Assembly (NCBI RefSeq): GCF_000423765.1
Contig: NZ_AUIP01000011.1
Coordinates: 1-51,074, forward strand
Length of the DNA stretch: 51,074 nt
Source of the DNA: Streptococcus porci DSM 23759
Lineage (GTDB): Bacteria; Bacillota; Bacilli; Lactobacillales; Streptococcaceae
Direction of reading: 5' to 3'
The notes beneath the pieces were generated by a model that saw only the letters and a program-made list of their open reading frames with translations, did not search any database and was not told the DNA's origin. Shown here piece after piece: positions 1-8,573 of the stretch. How positions within the stretch are numbered: the first letter of the stretch is position 1; each line of letters begins with the position of its first letter. A program made the translations under genes and the position numbers.

Positions 1-579
1 AGAACAGTCATTGATACACTCCGGACGTTCTTCGATAGACTTACCCAAAGTCTTCCGATTCGTCTTCGTGACTTTCTTAGAACGTTTTCTGATACGAACC
101 ATCTTAGGCAGATCGATTGGTTTAATAGCTAACAACCCCTCTTTGATATAACGATAAATCGTTTTGGTAGAGGGTACGACTTCTTCAGGATGGGTTGCTT
201 TATAAGTCTGAACAAAACTATCTACGCTATGGAGACGGATGTTAGCCTTCAAGGCATCCCCTAATTGTTCAATGAACCTAGCGGAGCAGTCATTCAACTT
301 GAGATAAGAACACTTTTGACGATTGGTTTCATAGACACCTTGTCCACTATCAGCGAAATAGGCGCTGAAATAGGTTCGTCTCCCATTCTTATCCTGTACC
401 TGATTGACTGAACCACGTTTGATTTCTCGACAAATTGTAGAACGGTGACGACCCAAGAGCCGAGCAATCTCAACTGGTTTCTTTCCCACTTTAAGATAAG
501 CAGCAATTTCACCACGTTCTGTGGCTGAGAGATGAGAATAGGATGATTTTTTGGTAGAATGAGTGTTGGACATGTTCAT
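1..579 (-). CDS. IS30-family transposase, N-terminal part (runs off window)
   Basis: The frame reads from an ATG at 579-577 to the window edge, about 193 codons, without a stop. The N-terminal portion reads SHLSATERGEIAAYLKVG, then an EIARLLGRHRSTICREIKRG helix-turn-helix, which is the classic IS30 DNA-binding module. It cuts the IS ends and moves the element. The catalytic DDE half is outside the window. A second in-frame ATG (573) could also be the start. An IS30 transposase C-terminal half in the same orientation is present at the other window end. Confidence 0.85.
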   Translation of the reverse strand, partial: MNMSNTHSTKKSSYSHLSATERGEIAAYLKVGKKPVEIARLLGRHRSTICREIKRGSVNQVQDKNGRRTYFSAYFADSGQGVYETNRQKCSYLKLNDCSARFIEQLGDALKANIRLHSVDSFVQTYKATHPEEVVPSTKTIYRYIKEGLLAIKPIDLPKMVRIRKRSKKVTKTNRKTLGKSIEERPECINDCS

Positions 580-632
580 CTGCTTTCTATACTGAGTTGG
601 GGAATTCTAGTATATCAGACGAACATGTCTTT

Positions 633-655
633 TTGTTGCACTTCATTTTACAACG
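633..655. repeat. Terminal inverted repeat of left IS30 element
   Basis: Read from the outer end inward it begins CGTTGTAAAATGAAGTGCAA. The IS end at 50602 begins CGTTGTCAAGTTAAGTGCAA in the opposite orientation. The two are inverted copies over 23 bases. Confidence 0.75.
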
Positions 656-685
656 CGGGGAGCAAAAAATTTTAAAATAAAACAA

Positions 686-723
686 AGAAAGCGCTTTACA
701 AAAATCTTCAAAAGTTGTATACT
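686..723 (+). promoter_or_regulatory. Promoter of xylo-oligosaccharide operon with overlapping cre site
   Basis: A -35 TTTACA (695-700) and a -10 TATACT (718-723) are separated by exactly 17 bases. GAAAGCGCTTTACA (687-700) overlaps the -35 and closely fits the catabolite-responsive element consensus bound by CcpA. The operon is therefore probably repressed when preferred sugars are present. The IS30 element ends only about 30 bases upstream, so insertion left this promoter intact but may have removed upstream control DNA or a regulator. Confidence 0.7.
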
Positions 724-748
724 TTGTTTAGTAAGTTTAGCGAACAAA
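723..748. promoter_or_regulatory. Inverted repeat at the transcription start, candidate operator
   Basis: TTTGTT (723-728) and AACAAA (743-748) are inverted around a 14-base spacer that begins within the -10. TTTGTTT/AACAAAC arms are typical of ROK-type xylose repressor (XylR) operators, which suits a xylan locus, but no such repressor is in the window. The assignment is an inference. Confidence 0.35.
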
Positions 749-916
749 CAAACATTAGAGATAATTTCTTATATTGGTTTATAATTGGCAATAAGTTTAA
801 CAATTATCGTAACGATGGTTAAGGATTTTGGGAAAGGAGGTATTGCCTAGGATTTAGGAAATCCTTACTTTGTAGTTACAAATATCATATATTTAATTTT
901 TGAAAGGAAAATAGAC
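724..916 (+). promoter_or_regulatory. Long 5' leader of the xylo-oligosaccharide operon
   Basis: About 190 bases separate the promoter from the first gene. The leader has a short hairpin AGGATTT-AGG-AAATCCT (849-865) and a strong AAGGAGGT (834-841) that serves no evident gene. A possible 11-codon frame starts at ATG 815 and ends at TAG 848. It has no ribosome site of its own and contains the AAGGAGGT internally. No known riboswitch was recognised. Confidence 0.3.
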
Positions 917-2602
917 ATGAAAAAAACTTTAAAATTTTTAGCAGTTATTTTAGGTGCTCTATTGGTGCTTATTGGCTGTGGTGGAAAAAAAGATGCTGGG
1001 GAACAAGCTGTTAATAAAGATGGCACAAAACAGTTCACTGCATTCAATGCTGTTCCAGGTACAGAAGTTCCTGATAATTCCCGATTAAATGATGCTTTCG
1101 CAAAAGAATTTGGGTGGCGTGTGAAAGTATCATGGTTGACTGGTCAAACAGCTAAAGAACGTATCGGTGTTATGGTCGCAGGTGGTGAATACCCAGACCT
1201 TGTCGATGCTTCTGATGCCCGTTCTACCATGATTGATGCTGGTGCTTACGTACCTCTTGAAGACTATCTTGATGAATACCCTAACTTGAAGGCAACCTTG
1301 TCAGATGTGCAATGGCAAAAGATAAAAGAAGACAATGATGGTCACATCTACACCATCCCTCAATTTGCACAACGTGATGGTATGGTTGACCTGTCTACTG
1401 CTTATAATGGTGAAGCCTTCTGGATTCAAAAACGTGTTTTGAAATGGGCTAATTACCCTGAAATCAAAACTGTAGATGAATACTTCAAACTAATCAACGA
1501 CTACCTAGCTGCTAATCCTAAGACGGATGATGGTCAAGATAATATTGGTTTTGAAATCATCTCTGATGACTGGCGCTACTACGCTCTTGAAAATCCTCCA
1601 ATGTTCTTGGCTGGCTATCCAAATGATGGTGCTGCCATTGTTGATTTGGACACTCGTCAAGCAAAAGTTTATGATAAGATTCCTGAAGCGAAAGAATACT
1701 TTAAGATTTTATCTGAACAATACGATAAAGGTGTTATCGACCCAGAAACCTTTACCGCAAAATATGACCAATACATCGCTAAATTATCTTCAGGACGTGT
1801 TCTTGGTATGGTTGACCAAGGTTGGAACATTGACTCTGCTGAAAACTCTTTGATTTCTCAAGGTAAAGATGAATTGACATGGGTACCACTTGGCTTGACT
1901 CTTGATCCAAGCGTTCAACCTCAATACCGCGAAGGCCCAGTATTGACAACTCAAGGTGGTATCGGAATCACAGTAAGTTGTAAAGATGTCAAAGGTGCTC
2001 TCCAAATGCTTGATGATATCGCCTCTGAAAAAGGTATGATTCTCCGCAACTGGGGTGAAAAAGGCGTCGACTATGAAGTGGATGACGATGGTATGTTCTA
2101 CCGTACAGAAGAACAAAATGCGAATTGGAAAGACTCAGACTATGTCAACAAAAACAGTGTACCATTTGGTTACATGCCTGGTTACAAAGGATACCTTCCT
2201 GACGGTAAAAATGCTGTTTGGCCAAGTGAACAAAAATCTGAATTTGAAAAGACCTTGTCTGATATTGACAAAGAAGTGCTTGCTGCCTATGATGCACCAA
2301 ATTTCAATGCCATGATGCGTTTGCAAGATCCAGTTTCTGCTTGGTTCCCAATTTACACTGAACGTAACAAATGGACAACAGCAGATGCTGCTGGTATTGC
2401 CAACCAAAACATGACTGATGTGAAGATGCAATGGTTGCCAAAAATCATCATTGGTGGTCCAAGTAACTTTGATAAAAACTGGTCAGATTACATGAAGGAC
2501 TACGATGCTAAAATTGACTACAAGGCTTATGAAGATGCTTTGACTAAAGAAGTTGACCGTCGTTATAAGTTGGAGCAAGAGATCCAAAAGAAAGTTGACT
2601 AA
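917..2602 (+). CDS. ABC transporter substrate-binding lipoprotein (LplA-like, xylo-oligosaccharide predicted)
   Basis: This 561-residue extracellular binding protein has a lipoprotein signal: MKKTLKF, a hydrophobic stretch, then lipobox LIGC with lipidated Cys21. The mature protein resembles the large family 1 binding proteins (LplA/YtcQ type) that serve permeases of the LplB/LplC class. AAAGGAAA lies ahead of the ATG. It is first in the operon, followed by a hairpin and then two permeases. The substrate is inferred from the downstream GH8, GH43 and GH120 enzymes. No ATPase is encoded nearby, so a shared MsmK-type ATPase elsewhere is likely. Confidence 0.85.
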   Translation: MKKTLKFLAVILGALLVLIGCGGKKDAGEQAVNKDGTKQFTAFNAVPGTEVPDNSRLNDAFAKEFGWRVKVSWLTGQTAKERIGVMVAGGEYPDLVDASDARSTMIDAGAYVPLEDYLDEYPNLKATLSDVQWQKIKEDNDGHIYTIPQFAQRDGMVDLSTAYNGEAFWIQKRVLKWANYPEIKTVDEYFKLINDYLAANPKTDDGQDNIGFEIISDDWRYYALENPPMFLAGYPNDGAAIVDLDTRQAKVYDKIPEAKEYFKILSEQYDKGVIDPETFTAKYDQYIAKLSSGRVLGMVDQGWNIDSAENSLISQGKDELTWVPLGLTLDPSVQPQYREGPVLTTQGGIGITVSCKDVKGALQMLDDIASEKGMILRNWGEKGVDYEVDDDGMFYRTEEQNANWKDSDYVNKNSVPFGYMPGYKGYLPDGKNAVWPSEQKSEFEKTLSDIDKEVLAAYDAPNFNAMMRLQDPVSAWFPIYTERNKWTTADAAGIANQNMTDVKMQWLPKIIIGGPSNFDKNWSDYMKDYDAKIDYKAYEDALTKEVDRRYKLEQEIQKKVD

Positions 2603-2615
2603 TTCCAAATAAAGA

Positions 2616-2652
2616 AAGCCGAATGTTCTTCAATTTGGAAAGCATTCGGCTT
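2616..2652 (+). terminator. Intergenic hairpin (partial terminator or RNA-stabilising) after binding-protein gene
   Basis: AAGCCGAATG (2616-2625) pairs perfectly with CATTCGGCTT (2643-2652), a 10-bp stem followed by ATATTTTC rather than a clean T-run. This position is typical for hairpins that raise the amount of binding protein relative to membrane subunits, by partial termination or by protecting the upstream mRNA. Confidence 0.6.
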
Positions 2653-2687
2653 ATATTTTCTAGAAAAGAATGAATAGGAGGTAAAAA

Positions 2688-3626
2688 ATGGCAAAAAAAC
2701 AAAAAACTTCAGGGAATAAAACTTTTTTTCAACGAATGATGTTGCAAAAGGATTTATGTTTATTGGCTCTGCCATTTGTTATCTATGTAATATTTTTTAA
2801 TTATGCTCCACTTATTGGGTGGGTAATGGCCTTTCAAAAATTCCGTCCAGGTCGTGGTTATTTTGACCAAGAGTGGGTGGGATTTGATAATTTTAAACTA
2901 CTTTTTTCTGATGATAACTTCTTGAGGGTTGTAAGAAATACTCTTGGGATGAGTTTGTTAAATTTAACTCTAGGATTCATTTTTTCAATTGGTTTTGCCA
3001 TTTTGCTTAATGAAGTAAGAAATAAATGGGTTAAAAAAGTAATGCAGACCATTTCTTATATGCCTCACTTCTTATCTTGGATTATTGTAACAGGAATTGT
3101 AATGGATGTGCTGAGTACTGAGAGTGGTATTCTCAATCAGTTGTTAATGACTTTTAATATCATTGATAAACCAATCAGTTTTCTTTCAGAACCTAAATAT
3201 TTCTGGTGGATTGTTGGCTTCTCTAATGTTTGGAAAAGTACTGGATGGGGCAGTATTATTTACTTAGCAGCGATGTCAGCTATCAATGAAGAACTTTACG
3301 AATCGGCAGAAATTGATGGCGCAAATCGTTTAAGAAAAATTTGGCATATCACACTTCCAGGTATTAAACCAACGATATTCATCTTGTTATTGATTAATAT
3401 TGGTAATATTTTAAGTGCAGGATTTGAGGTTCAATATCTTTTGGGTAATGGTTTAGTTCAAGAAGTTTCTCAAACGATTGACATTTTTGTACTGAAATAT
3501 GGAATCAGCCTCAATAACTATTCATTTGCGACTGCTGCAGGTATCTTTAACAGTTTAGTAAGTGTGATCTTAATTACTGTTGCGAATCGCCTAGCTAAAG
3601 CTGCCGGTGAAGAAACATTGTTCTAG
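2688..3626 (+). CDS. ABC sugar transporter permease (LplB/YteP-like)
   Basis: A 312-residue membrane protein of the binding-protein-dependent permease family with about six transmembrane segments. The cytoplasmic EAA loop (EELYESAEIDGANRLRKIWHITLPGIKP) contacts the ATPase. An N-terminal polar stretch (MAKKQKTSGNKTFFQ) precedes the first membrane helix, as in LplB proteins. The start has a clear AGGAGG. It ends 9 bases before the second permease, so the two are translated as a pair and form the channel for the preceding lipoprotein. Confidence 0.88.
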   Translation: MAKKQKTSGNKTFFQRMMLQKDLCLLALPFVIYVIFFNYAPLIGWVMAFQKFRPGRGYFDQEWVGFDNFKLLFSDDNFLRVVRNTLGMSLLNLTLGFIFSIGFAILLNEVRNKWVKKVMQTISYMPHFLSWIIVTGIVMDVLSTESGILNQLLMTFNIIDKPISFLSEPKYFWWIVGFSNVWKSTGWGSIIYLAAMSAINEELYESAEIDGANRLRKIWHITLPGIKPTIFILLLINIGNILSAGFEVQYLLGNGLVQEVSQTIDIFVLKYGISLNNYSFATAAGIFNSLVSVILITVANRLAKAAGEETLF

Positions 3627-3635
3627 GAGGGGAGT

Positions 3636-4526
3636 ATGAAAAAAGTAGCTATTTCAGATAGATTATTTGATATTTTCAAATGGGTATTTTTAATAAGTTT
3701 TGTTCTTGCAACGTTATATCCAATTTTGAATACTCTGGCGGTTGCTTTCAATGATGGTATGGATACTTTACGTGGAGGGATTTATTTATTACCACGGAAG
3801 TTTACTTTTGATAATTTTAAGGCTGTCTTTGCGAAAGAAACGCTAATGAATGCAGCTGTCATTTCAGTGGCTAGAACAGTTATTGCGGTTTTCCTTCAGA
3901 CTTTTTTGACAGCTCTTTTAGCCTATGTTTTAAGTCGAAAAGAATTTGTTTTTAGAACTCCTATTACTATTTTATTCCTGCTTACAATGTATTTGAATGC
4001 AGGTATGATTCCAAGCTATATTTGGTTACAAAAAATTGGATTGACTAATACTTTTTGGGTATATGTTTTGCCGGGATTGGTAAGTGCCTTTAATCTGTTA
4101 GTCATCCGTACCTACATTCATGGCTTACCTGAAAGTTTAATAGAGAGTGCTAAGATTGATGGTGCAGGTCATATTAGAATCTTTTTAAGCATTATTTTAC
4201 CTTTATGTAAGCCAGTTTTAGCTACTGTAGCTCTTTTTGTAGCCGTTGGTCACTGGAACTCATGGTTCGATGCAATGTTATTTAATGGATTTAATGAAAG
4301 ATTAAGTACACTGCAATATGAACTGATGAAATTGTTAGCTTCTGTTATGACTCAAGGTGCTAATGCAAATGATATGAAAAATGCAGCATCAGCAGGTAGT
4401 ATGGTAACACCAGCTTCAGTACGGGCTGCCACTACAATTGTAACTGCATTTCCAATTGTATGTTTGTATCCATTTTTACAACGTTATTTTGTAAGCGGTT
4501 TAACCATTGGTGGAGTTAAAGAATAG
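3636..4526 (+). CDS. ABC sugar transporter permease (LplC/YtcP-like)
   Basis: A 296-residue second permease. The EAA loop reads ESLIESAKIDGAGHIRIFLSIILPLCKP, and the C-terminus FVSGLTIGGVKE is the standard ending of this subfamily. It pairs with the upstream permease, with GAGGGG ahead of its ATG. The extra loop between the last two helices (residues ~230-260) is typical of LplC proteins. No ATP-binding subunit is adjacent. Confidence 0.88.
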   Translation: MKKVAISDRLFDIFKWVFLISFVLATLYPILNTLAVAFNDGMDTLRGGIYLLPRKFTFDNFKAVFAKETLMNAAVISVARTVIAVFLQTFLTALLAYVLSRKEFVFRTPITILFLLTMYLNAGMIPSYIWLQKIGLTNTFWVYVLPGLVSAFNLLVIRTYIHGLPESLIESAKIDGAGHIRIFLSIILPLCKPVLATVALFVAVGHWNSWFDAMLFNGFNERLSTLQYELMKLLASVMTQGANANDMKNAASAGSMVTPASVRAATTIVTAFPIVCLYPFLQRYFVSGLTIGGVKE

Positions 4527-4544
4527 ATATTAAGAGGGATGGTT

Positions 4545-5150
4545 ATGTACAAGAAAAATTGTTCACTTGAGAGATTAGAAAAAATTAGTGCCTTAGTAGA
4601 TTATTTAACAATGATAGGGCTTTGTCTACTCACGTCACTACCGTTTGTGACGTTTGGAGCCTCTTTTAGTGCATTGTATAAAACGTACTATAACTACTCT
4701 ACGAACCAAAATAAGGCAGTTTTTAGAAATTATTTTAATGCACTGAAATCTTCATGGAAACAAAGTACTGTGATTTGGTTTTTATTTCTAATAGAAGTGA
4801 TTTCATTTATATTGAATTATCAACAACTTTTACAACACCCTACCTTATTGTCTAATGGGCTCCAAGTCTTTTTAGGCTTAGTGCTTTTATTAGCAATACC
4901 TGTCGTGTTTTTGTCATTAGCTTATAATGCTCGTTTTTCAGACAATTTAGCAACAGTTGTCAAAAATTCACTTGTTATGCTTGCCATGAATCTTTCCAAA
5001 GCGTTTGGACTTTTGATAATTGTTCTGGCTTTAGGAACGCTGACATGGTTGTTCCAATTTGCTGCTATTATCTTTATAGTGATTGGACTGCGATTGATTG
5101 TCAGTACTTGTGAAACAATTTTTAGTGCCGTTAAAGCAACAATATCATAA
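4545..5150 (+). CDS. YesL-type DUF624 membrane protein
   Basis: A 201-residue protein with four to five hydrophobic segments, of the DUF624/YesL family. Members are nearly always next to LplABC-type oligosaccharide importers, and their role is unknown (an accessory of the transporter is inferred). The ATG at 4545 is chosen because AAGAGGG (4532-4538) lies six bases upstream. An in-frame ATG at 4539 directly abuts the ribosome site. Confidence 0.75.
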   Translation: MYKKNCSLERLEKISALVDYLTMIGLCLLTSLPFVTFGASFSALYKTYYNYSTNQNKAVFRNYFNALKSSWKQSTVIWFLFLIEVISFILNYQQLLQHPTLLSNGLQVFLGLVLLLAIPVVFLSLAYNARFSDNLATVVKNSLVMLAMNLSKAFGLLIIVLALGTLTWLFQFAAIIFIVIGLRLIVSTCETIFSAVKATIS

Positions 5151-5212
5151 GTTTAAAATGTGTCTTAATGATTTTTAGTATTATTTTTGATACTTAAAGC
5201 AAGGAATTTATT

Positions 5213-6316
5213 ATGGAATTTACAAATTTATTTAAAGAATATGGTTATCCTGAAGTGGAGATTGACCAACGTGTAAAACAACTTTGGACTACAATTTTTG
5301 AAGATGAAGAATCAAAAGTATATTATGAAACAGAAGATGGCATGGGTTATGTCGTTGATACTGGAAATATAGATGTTCGTACCGAAGGAATGTCATATGC
5401 AATGCTTATGGCTGTTGAATATGATCGGAAGGATATATTTGATAAGCTATGGCGTTGGGTCATGACTTACATGTATATGGACGAAGGCGAAAATGCTCAT
5501 TATTTTGCTTGGTCTGTTGATCCTTCGGGAACAAAAAACTCATATGGGCCTGCCCCAGATGGTGAAGAATTTTTTGCGATGGATCTCTTCTTTGCTTCAA
5601 ATCGTTGGGGTGATGGCGAAGGAATTTTTAACTATTCTGAGCGTGCGCGTGACCTGCTTCACTATTGTTTGCATAAAGGTAGTAAATATTCGGGTGACCC
5701 AATGTGGGATCCTAACAATTATTTAATCAAGTTTATACCAAACTGTGATTTTACGGATCCTTCTTATCATTTACCACATTTTTATGAACAATTTGCGCTT
5801 TATGCAAATGAAGAAGATCGTCCGTTTTGGAAAAAAGCTGCTCAAGCAAGTCGTGAGTTTTTAAAAATAGCTTTACATCCAGAAACGGGATTGAACCCTG
5901 AGTATAGCTTGTATGACGGCTCACCTCAATATGATAGTGAACACCCATATTTTTATAGTGATGCTTATCGTACTGCTCTTAACGTTGCTAATGATATGGT
6001 TTGGTATGGTGAAGATGCGGTACTTAAAGATCGTTTGGCAAAACTTCAAGAATTTTTCATTGATGCAAATTCAGAACATTATCGTTATGTTCTTACTGTT
6101 GAAGGGGAACCTACAGAAACACAGGTTTGGCATCCTGTTGGTCTTATTGCAACTTTGGCTGCAGCCTCTCTAGCAAATAAAGAGACAGATAATGCTAAAG
6201 TATTTGTGGAGCGCTTGTGGAATATGGAAATGCGTACTGGTAAGTATCGTTATTATGATAATTTCTTATATGCATTTTCATTTATGGCCTTAAGTGGTCG
6301 TTATCGGAGTTTCTAA
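5213..6316 (+). CDS. GH8 reducing-end xylose-releasing exo-oligoxylanase
   Basis: At 367 residues it is close to the usual length of Rex enzymes. The N-terminal GNIDVRTEGMSYAMLMAVE holds the predicted general acid Glu58. PDGEEFFAMDLFFAS follows, and FYSDAYRT contains Asp250, which matches the position of the Rex general base. There is no signal peptide, so it acts in the cytoplasm, removing xylose from the reducing end of imported xylo-oligosaccharides. The Rex specificity rather than endoxylanase activity is inferred from intracellular location, length and the importer context. Confidence 0.8.
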   Translation: MEFTNLFKEYGYPEVEIDQRVKQLWTTIFEDEESKVYYETEDGMGYVVDTGNIDVRTEGMSYAMLMAVEYDRKDIFDKLWRWVMTYMYMDEGENAHYFAWSVDPSGTKNSYGPAPDGEEFFAMDLFFASNRWGDGEGIFNYSERARDLLHYCLHKGSKYSGDPMWDPNNYLIKFIPNCDFTDPSYHLPHFYEQFALYANEEDRPFWKKAAQASREFLKIALHPETGLNPEYSLYDGSPQYDSEHPYFYSDAYRTALNVANDMVWYGEDAVLKDRLAKLQEFFIDANSEHYRYVLTVEGEPTETQVWHPVGLIATLAAASLANKETDNAKVFVERLWNMEMRTGKYRYYDNFLYAFSFMALSGRYRSF

Positions 6317-6336
6317 TAGAGAAAGGGTCTATTGAT

Positions 6337-7875
6337 ATGGCAAGCTATCGTAATCCAATTATTGAAGGTTTTTCACCAGATCCGTCGGTTTGTGCGGTTG
6401 GTGATGATTACTATTTAGTTACTTCTACATTTGCCTATTTTCCTGGTGTTGCAATATATCACAGTAAAGATTTGGTTAATTGGGAACATATAGGGAATGT
6501 ATTGGATCGTGAGGAACAATTGCCTTTAAAAGGTGCTGAGCATTCACAAGGAATTTTTGCACCGTGTATTAGGTATCATAATGGGGTGTTTTATATGATC
6601 ACTACCAATGTGACACATGGAGGAAATTTCTATGTTACTGCAACTGATCCCAAAGGACCGTGGTCTGAACCTCATTACCTTGATAATGCTCCCGGAATTG
6701 ATCCAAGTCTATTCTTTGACGATGATGGTCGCTGCTATTATGTTGGAACACGTCCAAACCCTAAAGGAGTTACCTACAATGGGGATTGGGAGGTTTGGCT
6801 GCAAGAGTTAGACCTTTCAACCCATCAATTAATTGGTGTGAGTACTTTCTTATGGAAAGGCGCTCTTCGAGATGTTATTTGGCCAGAAGGTCCGCATGTC
6901 TATAAGAAAGATGGTTACTACTATTTAATGATTGCAGAAGGAGGGACTAGTTTTAACCATTGTGTAACGATTGCCAGGTCTGAACAAGTTGGAGGTCCTT
7001 ATATTGGTAATAAAAACAATCCGATTTTAACCCATCGTCACCTTGGGAAAAACTATCCAGTATGCAATGTAGGACATGGTGATTTAGTGGAGACACCAGA
7101 TGGGCGTTGGTATATGACTTGTCTTGCTAGTAGGATTTTTGATGGCTATAGTAATCTAGGTCGAGAAACTTTCCTAGCGGAAGTGACGTGGGAAGATGGC
7201 TGGCCAGTAGTCAATGTTGGAGAGGGAAGACTTTTAGTAGAATCAGAACATTATTTGAAATTAGTTGATGTTGAGGAGAAAACACATTTTGGCATGTCTA
7301 GTTATTCTCCAGAGTTTATGTATTTGCGAAATCCTGATACAAATAACTATCAATGGGGAGTAGATGGTAGAAAGTTACGTTTAATTCCAAGTACAATGAC
7401 ATTACGAGACTTAGCGAGTCCAACATATGTTGGCACTCGTCAAAAATCTATGTATTATCGATTTTCAGCACAGATAGAATCATATCTTGGTATAGGTTCG
7501 CGAGCCAGTATTGTGATTTTACAAAATAATGATTATTTTGTTGAGTTGACATTGGAACCAAATGGGAAAGGATATCGATCAAGGCTATTGATTACTTTAG
7601 CTGGTGAAGAAAGCTGTCTTGGTGAAGTAGAATTACCTTCAAATGTTAATGATTTAATATTTGAAGGTAATGGACAAGCTTTAAAAGCAATTGTTTGTAG
7701 TTGTGGTAAAGAAATTATAGTCGCAGAAAATATTGATGTACATTATTTAAGCACAGAAGTAGCTGGTGGATTCGTGGGATGTACTATAGGGATATTTACC
7801 ACAAGCCCGTCTTCAGATGATTGTGGGTATATAGATGTCATTGAAGTTATCCATGAACGATTACCATCAATTTAA
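6337..7875 (+). CDS. GH43 beta-xylosidase / alpha-L-arabinofuranosidase
   Basis: A 512-residue two-domain enzyme. The N-terminal five-bladed propeller has the family residues in order: Asp15 (EGFSPDPS), the Asp of GIDPSLFFDDDG and the Glu of WPEGPHVYK. The C-terminal ~190 residues form the beta-sandwich typical of XynB-type GH43. It lacks a signal peptide. It probably releases xylose from the non-reducing end of xylo-oligomers, or arabinose side chains. The gene follows GH8 by 20 bases, in the same operon. Confidence 0.85.
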   Translation: MASYRNPIIEGFSPDPSVCAVGDDYYLVTSTFAYFPGVAIYHSKDLVNWEHIGNVLDREEQLPLKGAEHSQGIFAPCIRYHNGVFYMITTNVTHGGNFYVTATDPKGPWSEPHYLDNAPGIDPSLFFDDDGRCYYVGTRPNPKGVTYNGDWEVWLQELDLSTHQLIGVSTFLWKGALRDVIWPEGPHVYKKDGYYYLMIAEGGTSFNHCVTIARSEQVGGPYIGNKNNPILTHRHLGKNYPVCNVGHGDLVETPDGRWYMTCLASRIFDGYSNLGRETFLAEVTWEDGWPVVNVGEGRLLVESEHYLKLVDVEEKTHFGMSSYSPEFMYLRNPDTNNYQWGVDGRKLRLIPSTMTLRDLASPTYVGTRQKSMYYRFSAQIESYLGIGSRASIVILQNNDYFVELTLEPNGKGYRSRLLITLAGEESCLGEVELPSNVNDLIFEGNGQALKAIVCSCGKEIIVAENIDVHYLSTEVAGGFVGCTIGIFTTSPSSDDCGYIDVIEVIHERLPSI

Positions 7876-7889
7876 TCGTAGAGGTAAAA

Positions 7890-8435
7890 ATGAAAAAAAT
7901 TGCATTAACATTTGATGATGGACCAAATTTAGAAGCAAGGGAAATCTTTGATATTTTACAACGTTATAATGCTAAAGCTACATTTTTTCTTTGGGGCGAA
8001 AAAATATCAGGATACGAGAATGTCTTAACAGACTTGATAGCTTCAGGTCACTGGTTAGCAAACCATACTTGGACCCATCCTAGCTTACTTGAGGTAGATG
8101 ACACGAAAGTAGTGGAAGAAATTGTAAAAACAGATCAGGCAATTTTTGATATTACAGGTGTTGAAACAACTCTTTTTAGACCACCTTATGGACACATTGA
8201 TAAACGTGTTGAAGAGCTTATTCAAAAGAAAATCGTACTATGGTCAGCAGATTCGAGAGATTGGTCTGGTATTTTAGCAGATGAGATTGTCGATAATGTA
8301 ATTAAAGAAAGTAAAAATCAGGCGATCCTTCTCATGCACTGCTTTCCAGAGACTGTCAAAGCCTTACCTCGAATTTTAGAATTCTTACAAAGAGAAAATT
8401 ATACTTTTGTATCTGTAGATGATGTTTTGAAATGA
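7890..8435 (+). CDS. CE4 polysaccharide deacetylase, cytoplasmic
   Basis: This 181-residue protein is essentially a bare NodB domain. Motif 1 is TFDDGP (Asp9-Asp10). Motif 2 is HTWTHP, with metal ligands His59 and His63. Motif 3 is RPPYG, followed by WSADSRDW and ILLMH. Most CE4 enzymes are exported, but this one has no signal peptide or membrane anchor. In a xylan operon the likely job is removing acetyl groups from imported acetyl-xylo-oligosaccharides. Chito-oligosaccharide deacetylation is the alternative. Confidence 0.8.
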   Translation: MKKIALTFDDGPNLEAREIFDILQRYNAKATFFLWGEKISGYENVLTDLIASGHWLANHTWTHPSLLEVDDTKVVEEIVKTDQAIFDITGVETTLFRPPYGHIDKRVEELIQKKIVLWSADSRDWSGILADEIVDNVIKESKNQAILLMHCFPETVKALPRILEFLQRENYTFVSVDDVLK

Positions 8436-8492
8436 ACAAAGGAATATCGTTGTGATTGATAGATTGAGCGTAATTAACTAGGGATGATTTGA

Positions 8493-8515
8493 TGATGCTT
8501 GATAGTCAATCATCA
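8493..8515. promoter_or_regulatory. 23-base imperfect palindrome upstream of MATE gene
   Basis: TGATG-c-TTGA-tag-TCAA-t-CATCA is symmetrical except for one position. It sits in the 138-base gap between the deacetylase and the MATE transporter, with no T-run, so an operator or RNA hairpin is more likely than a terminator. Confidence 0.35.
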
Positions 8516-8573
8516 GTGTGAAATCGAATAGTCTTCAAAATATAGCATCATAATTTTGAAAATGGAGTGAAAA

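Larger units (their letters stand above)
1..655 (-). mobile_element. IS30-family insertion sequence, 5' part
   Basis: The element runs leftwards out of the window. Its outer boundary is set at 655 by a 23-base terminal inverted repeat (633-655), which matches the repeat bounding the IS at the right end of the window (50602-50624) with about three mismatches. The transposase reading frame lies inside. The element sits directly upstream of the promoter of the xylo-oligosaccharide locus. Only one end is visible, so target duplication cannot be tested. Confidence 0.85.

Noticed and set aside
294..515. A 73-codon minus-strand frame in the left IS
   Set aside because: It is out of frame with the transposase, which is clearly readable across the same bases.
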